Below, piece by piece: positions 1 through 5,092 of a stretch of 7,872 nucleotides of DNA (the stretch's first letter is position 1; every line of letters starts with the position of its first letter). The notes under the pieces were generated by a model, which saw only the letters and a list, made by a program, of their open reading frames with translations, was not told the DNA's origin and ran no database searches. Made by a program: the position numbers and the translations under genes. Source of the stretch: Streptomycetaceae bacterium (lineage in GTDB: Bacteria; Actinomycetota; Actinomycetes; Nanopelagicales; Nanopelagicaceae); NCBI GenBank assembly GCA_027490415.1, contig JAIXYD010000163.1:1-7872 (forward strand), read 5' to 3'.

Positions 1-1
1 A

Positions 2-88
2 ACACTACTAATGGAAGTTTTTAGTGATCCGACCCCTACATCTAGTGGGAACTATAAAGCAATTCTTGAGAGTTTTCCTGTTGAGTAG
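2..88 (+). CDS. C-terminal end of an unidentified protein (partial)
   Basis: An open frame enters from the left edge (first full codon at base 2) and stops at TAG 86-88, giving 28 residues that end in ILESFPVE. A good terminator hairpin begins three bases after the stop, which supports this being a real gene end on the plus strand. The fragment is too short to assign a family. It faces the LysM gene tail to tail. Confidence 0.6.
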   Translation, partial: TLLMEVFSDPTPTSSGNYKAILESFPVE

Positions 89-90
89 AT

Positions 91-115
91 ATCCGACACG
101 CCGCGTCGGATTTTT
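91..115 (+). terminator. Rho-independent terminator
   Basis: A perfect 7-bp stem (ATCCGAC at 91-97 with GTCGGAT at 105-111) and a 7-base loop lead straight into a T run (111-115). The T run is only on the plus-strand side, so it terminates the gene ending at 88. The LysM gene arriving from the other strand has no comparable T tract here. Confidence 0.8.
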
Positions 116-125
116 ACCCCGTCCT

Positions 126-518
126 TTAGTCGTGGAGCGGAATGCGAAGCGACTGGCCAGCCTGGACATCTGGAGTAGCCAATGAGTTCACAACCATTAT
201 CTCTTCAATCAGCGAGCGCGGATCAGAATCCCCCGCCAAACGCCCTGCCAGCGACCAGAGGCTCTCCCCAGGGCCGACTACGACAGTCACATATGAATCT
301 GGGGTAGCTGACATCGAATCGGTGCTGCCGGCCCCTGCGCTAAAGGCGAAGGTGGCGACCATGACGACCGCAAGAGAAAGGACCACGAGTGTGCGAGCTA
401 GGCGACCACGGCGATTGAGAACAATGCTGCCGGACGGATTGGTCGATTCGACTATCTGCGAAAAGCCTTGATTTATAAGGGTTTTAGCGCTTACTGCGTT
501 GATTGTCGCTGTGCTCAT
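126..518 (-). CDS. LysM-domain membrane protein, SOS-linked (YneA/DivS/ChiZ-like position)
   Basis: This encodes 130 residues from ATG at 516-518. The start is chosen because AGGAG lies 8 bases upstream; an in-frame ATG at 561-563 falls inside an SOS box. The layout is a polar N-terminus with an RRGRLAR stretch (about 36-42), one hydrophobic segment (about 43-64), a short linker, and a C-terminal LysM module (about 76-128) beginning YVTVVVGPGESLWSLA and ending AGQSLRIPL. LysM modules bind peptidoglycan. The gene is divergent from lexA with an SOS box just upstream, the place occupied by yneA in Bacillus, divS in Corynebacterium and Rv2719c/chiZ in Mycobacterium, which delay division or act on the wall after DNA damage. 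The domain assignment is secure. The role as an SOS division inhibitor is inferred from position and regulation, because these proteins share little sequence. Confidence 0.9.
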   Translation of the reverse strand: MSTATINAVSAKTLINQGFSQIVESTNPSGSIVLNRRGRLARTLVVLSLAVVMVATFAFSAGAGSTDSMSATPDSYVTVVVGPGESLWSLAGRLAGDSDPRSLIEEIMVVNSLATPDVQAGQSLRIPLHD

Positions 519-526
519 GATCTTTA

Positions 527-531
527 CTCCT
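527..531 (-). promoter_or_regulatory. Shine-Dalgarno of the LysM gene
   Basis: AGGAG on the minus strand, 8 bases before ATG 516-518. It decides the start codon in favour of the 130-residue form over the longer 145-residue frame. Confidence 0.75.
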
Positions 532-556
532 GCGATACAACCTTGGGGAAGGTTTT

Positions 557-570
557 CGAACACTTGTTCG
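557..570. promoter_or_regulatory. SOS box (LexA operator) proximal to the LysM gene
   Basis: CGAACACTTGTTCG is a near-perfect inverted repeat matching the Gram-positive/actinobacterial LexA operator (CGAAC-N4-GTTCG). The symmetry extends one base on each side (TCGAAC...GTTCGA). It lies 39 bases upstream of the LysM start and just downstream of that gene's predicted -10, so bound LexA would block transcription initiation. Confidence 0.88.
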
Positions 571-578
571 ATAGGAAA

Positions 579-607
579 ACAATACCCCCCACCACTGACA
601 TCTGCAA
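579..607 (-). promoter_or_regulatory. Possible promoter of the LysM gene
   Basis: On the minus strand TTGCAG (602-607) and TATTGT (579-584) are separated by 17 bp. The predicted start of transcription falls at the edge of the SOS box at 557-570. The -35 is poor (3 of 6 consensus bases), so this is a moderate prediction. Confidence 0.4.
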
Positions 608-615
608 GATATTTT

Positions 616-629
616 CGAACAGATGTTTG
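616..629. promoter_or_regulatory. SOS box (LexA operator) proximal to lexA
   Basis: CGAACAGATGTTTG matches the consensus CGAACRNRYGTTYG at every specified position. It lies 32 bases before the preferred lexA start and overlaps the predicted -35, the expected layout for lexA autorepression. Confidence 0.88.
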
Positions 630-655
630 AATTTATCCCCAACCTGTGGAATCAT
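627..655 (+). promoter_or_regulatory. Predicted lexA promoter, possibly leaderless
   Basis: TTGAAT (627-632), a 17-bp spacer and AATCAT (650-655) are followed by six bases and then ATG 662-664. That spacing would put the transcript's first base at or next to the A of the ATG. No convincing Shine-Dalgarno precedes the ATG, which agrees with a leaderless mRNA, common in actinobacteria. Each hexamer matches consensus at 4 of 6 positions. Confidence 0.45.
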
Positions 656-661
656 CTGTGT

Positions 662-1312
662 ATGGCCAAAAAGACATCCCCCACTAGCGACGGCGAGCTC
701 TCAGCCCGTCAGGTCGCAATCCTTGACTTCATCAAAACCGCCACAGAGTCCCAGGGCTATGCCCCCTCTATGCGTGAAATCGGCGATGCCGCAGGCTTAG
801 CCTCCCCCGCCTCAGTTAAGTATCAGCTCGATATCCTCGAGGAGAAGGGCTTCATCCGTCGTGATGAAAACCGCGGCCGTGCGATGGAAGTAGTACTGCC
901 AGATTCAATGGTCGATGCATCAGCTCCTACAGATAAGACTCGCTTTATCCCACTCGTCGGTCGCATCGCAGCAGGTGGACCTATCACTGCCGAACAAGAT
1001 GTTGAAGAGATCGTTCCACTTCCAGAATCACTCGTTGGTTCCGGTGATCTCTTCATGCTCAAAGTCGTTGGCGATTCAATGATCAACGCTGCTATCTGTG
1101 ATGGTGACTTTGTTGTTATCCGCTCTCAGAAAGATTGCAACAAGGGCGAGATTGTTGCCGCAATGATTGATGGCGAAGCAACTGTGAAAACATTCTCACG
1201 TAAAGATGGACACATCTGGTTGCTTCCTGCAAACGATGACTTCGAACCCATCAACGGAGACAACTGCGAGATCCTCGGTAAAGTCACCGCGGTCTTACGT
1301 TCAGTTCGCTAA
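662..1312 (+). CDS. lexA: LexA repressor, SOS regulator (EC 3.4.21.88)
   Basis: This encodes 216 residues from ATG 662; the upstream in-frame ATG at 623 is rejected because it lies inside the operator. The N-terminal winged helix (about 12-78) carries the family pattern [32 protein letters not shown] and [10 protein letters not shown]. The C-terminal S24-type autoprotease domain has the scissile Ala104-Gly105 in GRIAAGGPI, the nucleophile Ser139 in VVGDSMINA and the general base Lys176 in EATVKTF. All autocleavage residues are present, so the protein should respond to RecA filaments. The length is normal for actinobacteria. Two SOS boxes upstream indicate repression of itself and of the divergent LysM gene. 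Its last 12 bases overlap the end of the opposing PhnB-like gene, and no terminator hairpin was recognised there. Confidence 0.97.
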   Translation: MAKKTSPTSDGELSARQVAILDFIKTATESQGYAPSMREIGDAAGLASPASVKYQLDILEEKGFIRRDENRGRAMEVVLPDSMVDASAPTDKTRFIPLVGRIAAGGPITAEQDVEEIVPLPESLVGSGDLFMLKVVGDSMINAAICDGDFVVIRSQKDCNKGEIVAAMIDGEATVKTFSRKDGHIWLLPANDDFEPINGDNCEILGKVTAVLRSVR

Positions 1313-1777
1313 GTAAGCAGCCTTCATCGCAGCAAGATCAATCTTGCGCATCTCTAGCATCGCCTTCGTTGCGCGCTGGGCACCTTCTGCATCAGGCCCG
1401 CCTATGTACTGACCCATTTCGGGACTAGTTACTTGCCACGATAAGCCGAACTTATCTTTGAGCCAACCGCATTGGCTTTCTTCTCCGCCGTCAGCAGTTA
1501 ACAACGCCCAGTACTTGTCGATCTCTTCTTGATTTGCACATGGAATCTGCAATGAGATCGCTTCCGTAAATGGAAACTGCGGTCCCCCATTGAGGCCAAT
1601 GAATGGGCGCCCAAACATGCGGAAATTAACCACTATTTCTTCGCCCTGCTTATTGCCTGGGGTATCTGTAGGTGCGATCCAGTTATCTGACATTGAGCTA
1701 TCGGGAAAGATGCTCGTGTAGAAGATTGCAGCTTCGCGAGCGCGCCCGTTAAACCAGAGACATGTAGTTAATTCCAT
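1301..1777 (-). CDS. PhnB-like VOC superfamily protein (3-demethylubiquinone methyltransferase-like fold)
   Basis: This encodes 158 residues. The opening [24 protein letters not shown], with [55 protein letters not shown] and an A-rich end, is typical of the PhnB/3-dmu-9_3-mt family (PF06983) of the vicinal oxygen chelate (glyoxalase) superfamily. Many members were annotated as methyltransferases without evidence, and the substrate here is unknown. Each half begins with a beta-alpha-beta unit as in other VOC proteins. The gene faces lexA and overlaps it by 12 bases at the 3' ends. No Shine-Dalgarno is evident, and a TAAGAT -10-like element sits six bases before the ATG, so it may be leaderless. 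It lies 45 bases after the pseudoprotease on the same strand, but a functional link is doubtful. Confidence 0.9.
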   Translation of the reverse strand: MELTTCLWFNGRAREAAIFYTSIFPDSSMSDNWIAPTDTPGNKQGEEIVVNFRMFGRPFIGLNGGPQFPFTEAISLQIPCANQEEIDKYWALLTADGGEESQCGWLKDKFGLSWQVTSPEMGQYIGGPDAEGAQRATKAMLEMRKIDLAAMKAAYLAN

Positions 1778-1783
1778 GCTTGA

Positions 1784-1789
1784 ATCTTA
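1784..1789 (-). promoter_or_regulatory. Possible -10 element for a leaderless PhnB-like transcript
   Basis: TAAGAT on the minus strand is followed by exactly six bases and then the ATG, so transcription would begin at the start codon. No good -35 is seen at the usual distance. Confidence 0.35.
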
Positions 1790-1822
1790 GAGCAGGAAAA
1801 CTAGAAGCCAGCTCCAACCGGA

Positions 1823-2998
1823 CTAGCCGATCAAGTATGGATTCAAGTAGACCGCAGCAACATTTGTTGTCACCTGGTTACCCATAGACCCTGAAACTTC
1901 GGCAACTAAATAGGTTCCTGCACTCTGCTGCAGCAATGGCCACGTCAGATACATCGATGGCCCTGTGCCAACAAGGCGACCAACGCGAGACATCGGTGCG
2001 TTTGGAAGTGTTGTTACATACCAACGAATGCTCTCTGCCTCCACGTTACTTGCCCACCACCAGCCATCAACAGTGAGCATTTGGCCGTGATAGAAGCGGT
2101 TATTTGGATAGATGCCATTGATATAGAGCTGCCCGTGCATCACAGGTGCATCTACCTTTACAACGCTCTTTGTAATCTTGACTGATTTGGCTGCTGCCTT
2201 GACGTCGGTAACAGCTTTAGCAATATCTTTTGCATAGTAAGAAACACGCGCAAAGACTGTAGGTGCTGCGACCTTGCAATCCTTGGCAAACCAACTCGTG
2301 ATTCCGATTAGCTTGGTAACTCCATTTACCTGTGCAACAAGTGGTGCACCAGCATCGCCCACGCATCCACCTGCATAGACTTTTTCAACAGGAATACCGC
2401 GACCGGCAGCCATCATGAGAGTCTTATTAAAGTATTTGCCATAAAAACGGCCTGCTGCTGAATCTTGTGGAGTCAAAGTCGCACTACGAAGTAGATCTGC
2501 GGCTTCGCGATTCTGATCCATTCCCCATCCGTACATTGTGTAAGGACGAGTACGTGCGATCGCACTGGCATCCTCTTCAGTTGCAACGCCAGGAATCATC
2601 GAACCGGTGTAAGTGCCAGCTAAATGCATTACAGCGATATCGCTGATTGGTGATTTGGCAGTAAAGCGTGGAAGTGCCATCCAGTTAGTGGCAGCTACAA
2701 ATTCAGTCTCATCATCAAGGGTATTTGCGCCCACCTTCGCGAAGTAGAAGACCTTCTCGGTAAGGCAGTTTGCTGCCGTAACTACAACGCGAGGATCAAC
2801 GAGAGTGCCCGTGCATACATGCTTCTTATCTCCATCGATCGTAGGAGAAGACCAGATCGATACAACCCATGGAGCTTGCGCAACAGGATCTGTTACGAGA
2901 TCTCCATAAGTGATTGCTGATGCTTGCTGCGGCACTGCAATAGCCATTCCTGCAACCATGCTGAGAGACATTGCAATAAGTGCGAGTACTTTCCTCAT
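1823..2998 (-). CDS. Secreted trypsin-fold pseudoprotease with C-terminal Ig-like domain
   Basis: This encodes 391 residues from ATG 2996-2998, with AAGGAG six bases upstream (3005-3010). The signal peptide is about 1-28 (cleavage after ASA). The trypsin/S1 fold spans about 29-262: CTGTLVDPRVVVTAANC, SDIAVMHL, YGWG and GGCVGDAGAPL are clear family landmarks. The catalytic Asp120 is kept, but the His of TAAHC is Asn77 and the Ser of GDSGGP is Ala216 (the codons read AAC and GCT), so it should not be proteolytic by the S1 mechanism. Residues about 285-386 form an Ig-like module with WYV and LVGTGPSMYLT motifs like those in the protease-lectin at 5093. The catalytic regions of the two are paralogous (YGWGMDQN versus YGWGLDQN; KVYAGGC versus RLYAGGC). 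The frame is intact, so this is a selected inactive homologue rather than a decayed gene. An ECF-type promoter lies upstream. Possible roles are binding, decoy or regulator, all inferred. Confidence 0.9.
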   Translation of the reverse strand: MRKVLALIAMSLSMVAGMAIAVPQQASAITYGDLVTDPVAQAPWVVSIWSSPTIDGDKKHVCTGTLVDPRVVVTAANCLTEKVFYFAKVGANTLDDETEFVAATNWMALPRFTAKSPISDIAVMHLAGTYTGSMIPGVATEEDASAIARTRPYTMYGWGMDQNREAADLLRSATLTPQDSAAGRFYGKYFNKTLMMAAGRGIPVEKVYAGGCVGDAGAPLVAQVNGVTKLIGITSWFAKDCKVAAPTVFARVSYYAKDIAKAVTDVKAAAKSVKITKSVVKVDAPVMHGQLYINGIYPNNRFYHGQMLTVDGWWWASNVEAESIRWYVTTLPNAPMSRVGRLVGTGPSMYLTWPLLQQSAGTYLVAEVSGSMGNQVTTNVAAVYLNPYLIG

Positions 2999-3045
2999 TT
3001 TCTTCTCCTTAAAAGCGTTTCCTGTATTCGCTTTACATGGAGTAA

Positions 3046-3071
3046 GACGCGCTACCTATCGAAAAGGTTCC
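3046..3071 (-). promoter_or_regulatory. ECF-sigma-type promoter of the pseudoprotease gene
   Basis: On the minus strand GGAAC (3067-3071) is followed by exactly 17 bp and CGTC (3046-3049), the standard shape of ECF sigma promoters. Transcription would start near 3039, giving a leader of about 40 bases before the ATG. The element is back to back with the copy at 3087-3112, with 15 bp between the two -35 motifs. Confidence 0.7.
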
Positions 3072-3086
3072 ATCGAAAAATCAGCG

Positions 3087-3112
3087 GGAACTTTTATGGC
3101 ACCCATTGCGTC
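3087..3112 (+). promoter_or_regulatory. ECF-sigma-type promoter of the small secreted protein gene
   Basis: GGAAC (3087-3091), 17 bp, CGTC (3109-3112), continuing as CGTCAAAG. Transcription would start near 3119, about 65 bases before the GTG start. Its -35 and -10 match the copy on the opposite strand and the copy at 4301. Confidence 0.7.
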
Positions 3113-3170
3113 AAAGCCTATGTAAGCCACTCGAAACGAAATTTCAGAAGGTGAAATTCGATAAACACAG

Positions 3171-3176
3171 AAGGAG
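3171..3176 (+). promoter_or_regulatory. Shine-Dalgarno deciding a GTG start
   Basis: AAGGAG lies 7 bases before GTG 3184-3186 but only one base before the in-frame ATG 3178-3180. The spacing favours the GTG. Confidence 0.7.
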
Positions 3177-3183
3177 AATGGCC

Positions 3184-3675
3184 GTGAAAGCAAAGAATAG
3201 AAATATCTCGCGAGCAGCAATTGCTCTCACCCTCGTTGCTGGCTTGATTGCATCGATTGCCCCTGCCAACGCACTTGGAACACCAAAAACTCAAGCTGCA
3301 GTCAGCTGGGCTTGGCAAGATGGAGCAGATCGCGTACACCGTGATTTTGCTGAAGAGGATTACGACATGATCACCGATATGCCGATGGTGCGCGTACAAG
3401 TAACTCCACCATCTGTCAGTCGCCGCGTCATTCTTGACGAATTTGATGAGCTCAGCGGTGAATGGGTTCTCTCTTACTCAAGTCGCACAGATGCAGCCGG
3501 TGTGGCTTTATTGCCGGTCAACCCATTGTGCATGGGAGATTTTGGAACCGCTCCAACCTGGTGTGATCACGATGTCACCTACCGCATCCGTGTTCTACGC
3601 TCAGGAACACAGAAGAACATGACCTCCCGCTCCTTTACCGTCAGCTACTTGGCTGCAGGGGAAGGTACTTTCTAG
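3184..3675 (+). CDS. Small secreted protein of unknown function, probable beta-sandwich
   Basis: This encodes 163 residues from GTG 3184. The signal peptide is KAKNRNISR followed by a hydrophobic core and ANA|LG (cleavage after about residue 30). The mature part has alternating beta-strand-like segments (MVRVQVTPPSVSRRVIL, GEWVLSYSSRTDAAGVALLPV, VTYRIRVLRSG, SRSFTVSYL), which resemble the Ig/fibronectin-like modules common in actinobacterial exported proteins. Cys116 and Cys127 flank an 11-residue stretch and could form a disulfide in the envelope. No catalytic motif is seen, and the family is not recognised. An ECF-type promoter lies upstream, divergent from the pseudoprotease, and a strong hairpin follows the stop, so it is probably the only gene of its main transcript. 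It may be an exported envelope-stress protein of the local sigma regulon (inference). Confidence 0.82.
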   Translation: MKAKNRNISRAAIALTLVAGLIASIAPANALGTPKTQAAVSWAWQDGADRVHRDFAEEDYDMITDMPMVRVQVTPPSVSRRVILDEFDELSGEWVLSYSSRTDAAGVALLPVNPLCMGDFGTAPTWCDHDVTYRIRVLRSGTQKNMTSRSFTVSYLAAGEGTF

Positions 3676-3686
3676 AAATAGGAATT

Positions 3687-3730
3687 AAACTCCCAGCATG
3701 TGCCACAACCGGCACGTGTTGGGAGTTTTT
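3687..3730 (+). terminator. Long terminator-like hairpin that also contains the sigma gene's SD
   Basis: A continuous stem of about 18 pairs (AAACTCCCA at 3687-3695 with TGGGAGTTT at 3720-3728, then CATGTGCC at 3697-3704 with GGCACGTG at 3711-3718, including two G-T wobbles) closes a 6-base ACAACC loop and runs into T residues at 3726-3730. It should end the transcript of the small secreted protein. The GGGAG in its 3' arm (3721-3725) is also the only good ribosome site for the sigma factor start at 3733. Confidence 0.85.
3721..3725 (+). promoter_or_regulatory. Shine-Dalgarno of the sigma gene inside a hairpin arm
   Basis: GGGAG lies 7 bases before ATG 3733 and forms the base of the 3' arm of the hairpin at 3687-3728, where it pairs with CTCCC at 3690-3694. 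When the hairpin is formed, the site would be hidden from ribosomes. Confidence 0.55.
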
Positions 3731-3732
3731 CC

Positions 3733-4350
3733 ATGTCGGCAGATGTGCGCAGCGATGAAGAGCTGATGCACGCCTATTTAGCCGGTGAGAAAAACGCGAT
3801 TGCCATTTTGTTACAGCGCCGACGCGATTGGATGTGGAGCGTTGCCCGCAAAACTGTTCGCGATGCTGCGATTGCAGAAGATGCGGTGCAGGAAGCCATG
3901 ACTGCTGTTTTTCGCAAAGCCCACACATTTCGCAGTGAATCTAAAGTCACCACCTGGATGTACATGATTGTGCAGAATGCGTGTATCGATCTCTTGCGTA
4001 AAGAATCGGTCCGCCCTCAGCTCAGTGATAGTGATGACGAGGGAATCCACGACACCACATCTTTTGCAGACCAGAGTGATACCAAAGTCATCATTACGCA
4101 GGCTCTTGCAACCTTGCCTGAAGATCAACGCCTTGCCTTAACCATGACAATCATCGAGGGGTACTCGATAGATGAGGCGGCGGCAATCGCTGGGGTTGCC
4201 CCAGGCACAATCAAATCGCGTTGTTCGCGAGGTAAAGAAGCGCTCGCTGCCTACCTGGGCGAGCGCGAAAGCGGGAGTAGCGGGAGTAGCGGGAGCAGCG
4301 GGAACCAAAAGCCCGTCCAATCCGTCAAAGAAGAGAAAGGTGGCCAGTAA
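3733..4350 (+). CDS. ECF-family RNA polymerase sigma factor
   Basis: This encodes 205 residues from ATG 3733; the longer frame from 3700 starts inside the hairpin and is rejected. Sigma region 2 is about 8-91 (SDEELMHAYLAGEKNAI, AEDAVQEAMTAVFRKAHTF, KVTTWMYMIVQNACIDLLRK), and region 4 is about 120-176 (ALATLPEDQRLALTMTIIEGYSIDEAAAIAGVAPGTIKSRCSRGKEAL, containing the helix-turn-helix). There is no region 3, as expected for group 4/ECF sigmas, and the region 4 wording resembles actinobacterial SigM-like proteins. A low-complexity tail (SGSSGSSGSSG at 180-190, then a charged end) follows region 4 and is encoded by a 9-bp repeat. The gene overlaps the next membrane-protein gene by one base (TAATG), typical of sigma/anti-sigma pairs. 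It is the likely reader of the GGAAC-N17-CGTC promoters in the window (inference). Confidence 0.95.
   Translation: MSADVRSDEELMHAYLAGEKNAIAILLQRRRDWMWSVARKTVRDAAIAEDAVQEAMTAVFRKAHTFRSESKVTTWMYMIVQNACIDLLRKESVRPQLSDSDDEGIHDTTSFADQSDTKVIITQALATLPEDQRLALTMTIIEGYSIDEAAAIAGVAPGTIKSRCSRGKEALAAYLGERESGSSGSSGSSGNQKPVQSVKEEKGGQ
4273..4299 (+). repeat. Three tandem 9-bp units (GGGAGTAGC) in the sigma gene
   Basis: Units at 4273-4281, 4282-4290 and 4291-4299 (the last with C for T) encode the repeated Gly-Ser-Ser of the sigma factor tail. A partial fourth unit supplies GGGAAC, the -35-like part of the promoter motif at 4301. Being in frame, unit gain or loss would only change tail length. Confidence 0.85.
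4301..4326 (+). promoter_or_regulatory. ECF-sigma-type promoter motif before the anti-sigma gene
   Basis: GGAAC (4301-4305), exactly 17 bp, CGTC (4323-4326), continuing as CGTCAAAG exactly like the copy at 3109. It lies inside the 3' end of the sigma gene. Transcription would start near 4333, about 17 bases before the anti-sigma ATG. It could give extra anti-sigma factor and protease-lectin when the sigma is active. It sits in coding DNA next to a repeat, so it is less certain than the two intergenic copies. Confidence 0.5.
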
Positions 4351-5090
4351 TGGATCCAAGAGACGATCGCGAGATTGAACAAGCGTTGGCATCTCTGGCA
4401 AGTGATAAGCAGCCAGAGTCGATGCCAGCTGATGTGGCATCCCGCTTTGATGACCACCTGAAATCTTTGATGGCAGAAGATGCCACTGTTGTTCGCAGCA
4501 ATCGTTTTGGAAATACTTTCACGCAGCGCCTCACCAAGAATTCATCGTGGTTGGCCGCAGCATCAATCTTGACCGTGATGGCATTTGTCGGAGTCAACGG
4601 ACTTTCCAATGACGGAACAACAGTGATCCCACCGATCACAAGCGAAGAGCCAACAACGCCAACAACGCCAACAACTGATGCACCAACAGATTCAACAGAT
4701 TCAACAGATGCACCAACATCAGAGCCAGAGATTCCGACAGTTACCGAACCTCAAGACGGTGGAGCGATCTACGGAAATGGCGAAGATGTCGGAAGCGATC
4801 TGACCCAGGCGGTCCGCAGCACAAATTCAGGAGCCAATTACGGCGGCTACATCGGCCCAATTGCCGAAAAGATCCTGCCTCTCGAGCTTCCTGGAAGTCT
4901 GACCAGTCTCTCAAATACCCATCAGGCGTGCATAAAGTCTCTAGGAATCAGCGGTATCACTATTGGAGTTGATTCAGGTACCTACAAGGGAAGTAAAATT
5001 ACCGCCTATTGGATTGCAACGGGAATCTTTGAACGCGGAGCTGTCCTCGTATCACCTGGATGTAACAAGATAACTTTCGTAAAGGAGTAA
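4350..5090 (+). CDS. Putative anti-sigma factor, single-pass membrane protein
   Basis: This encodes 246 residues. The ATG (4350-4352) shares its A with the sigma gene's TAA, and AAAGG lies 9 bases upstream, so translation is probably coupled. The N-terminal part (1-63) is charged and presumably cytoplasmic. One transmembrane segment follows (about 66-85, WLAAASILTVMAFVGVNGL), then a Pro/Thr-rich stalk (about 94-135) and an outer domain (about 139-246) with Cys residues in HQACIKSLG and SPGCNKIT that could pair. No HxxxCxxC zinc anti-sigma motif is present, so it is not a classical ZAS protein, and no family is recognised. Calling it an anti-sigma factor rests on gene order, overlap and topology. 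The outer domain might sense an envelope signal. The protease-lectin gene follows after 2 bases, suggesting one operon. Confidence 0.8.
   Translation: MDPRDDREIEQALASLASDKQPESMPADVASRFDDHLKSLMAEDATVVRSNRFGNTFTQRLTKNSSWLAAASILTVMAFVGVNGLSNDGTTVIPPITSEEPTTPTTPTTDAPTDSTDSTDAPTSEPEIPTVTEPQDGGAIYGNGEDVGSDLTQAVRSTNSGANYGGYIGPIAEKILPLELPGSLTSLSNTHQACIKSLGISGITIGVDSGTYKGSKITAYWIATGIFERGAVLVSPGCNKITFVKE
4650..4718 (+). repeat. Short tandem repeats coding a Pro/Thr/Ser/Asp stalk
   Basis: Three CCAACAACG-like 9-bp units (4650-4676) are followed by two copies of GATTCAACA (4689-4706), flanked by two copies of GATGCACCAACA (4677-4688 and 4707-4718). All are in frame and encode the extracytoplasmic linker of the putative anti-sigma factor. 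Confidence 0.8.
5082..5087 (+). promoter_or_regulatory. Shine-Dalgarno of the protease-lectin gene
   Basis: AAGGAG overlaps the last codons of the anti-sigma gene, 5 bases before GTG 5093 and 11 bases before ATG 5099. The GTG has the more usual spacing, and the two starts differ by only two residues. Confidence 0.65.
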
Positions 5091-5092
5091 CG

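Noticed and set aside
142..471. Plus-strand open frame of 109 codons across the LysM gene
   Set aside because: It is antisense to a clear LysM protein and has no family features or ribosome site.
519..563. Longer LysM protein start at ATG 561-563
   Set aside because: It falls inside the SOS box, while ATG 516-518 has AGGAG at 8 bases.
623..661. Longer lexA start at ATG 623
   Set aside because: The ATG lies inside the LexA operator (616-629), and the added 13 residues do not fit the family N-terminus.
1778..1822. Terminator between the pseudoprotease and the PhnB-like gene
   Set aside because: Only a weak CTAG/CTAG pairing and a short T run are visible, with no convincing stem.
1823..2998. 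Pseudogene call for the inactive protease
   Set aside because: The frame, signal peptide, ribosome site, promoter and C-terminal domain are intact; only the catalytic residues differ, so pseudoenzyme is the better description.
3106..3183. Upstream starts (ATG 3106 and ATG 3178) for the small secreted protein
   Set aside because: ATG 3106 lies within the ECF promoter spacer, before the predicted transcript start; ATG 3178 is only one base from the SD, whereas GTG 3184 has 7 bases and gives a cleaner signal peptide.
3700..3732. Longer sigma factor start at ATG 3700
   Set aside because: It lies within the terminator-like hairpin and adds residues not typical of ECF sigmas.
4138..4457. Minus-strand open frames over the sigma/anti-sigma junction
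   Set aside because: They are antisense to well-supported genes, and their Leu-Pro runs are just the complement of the Gly-Ser repeat.
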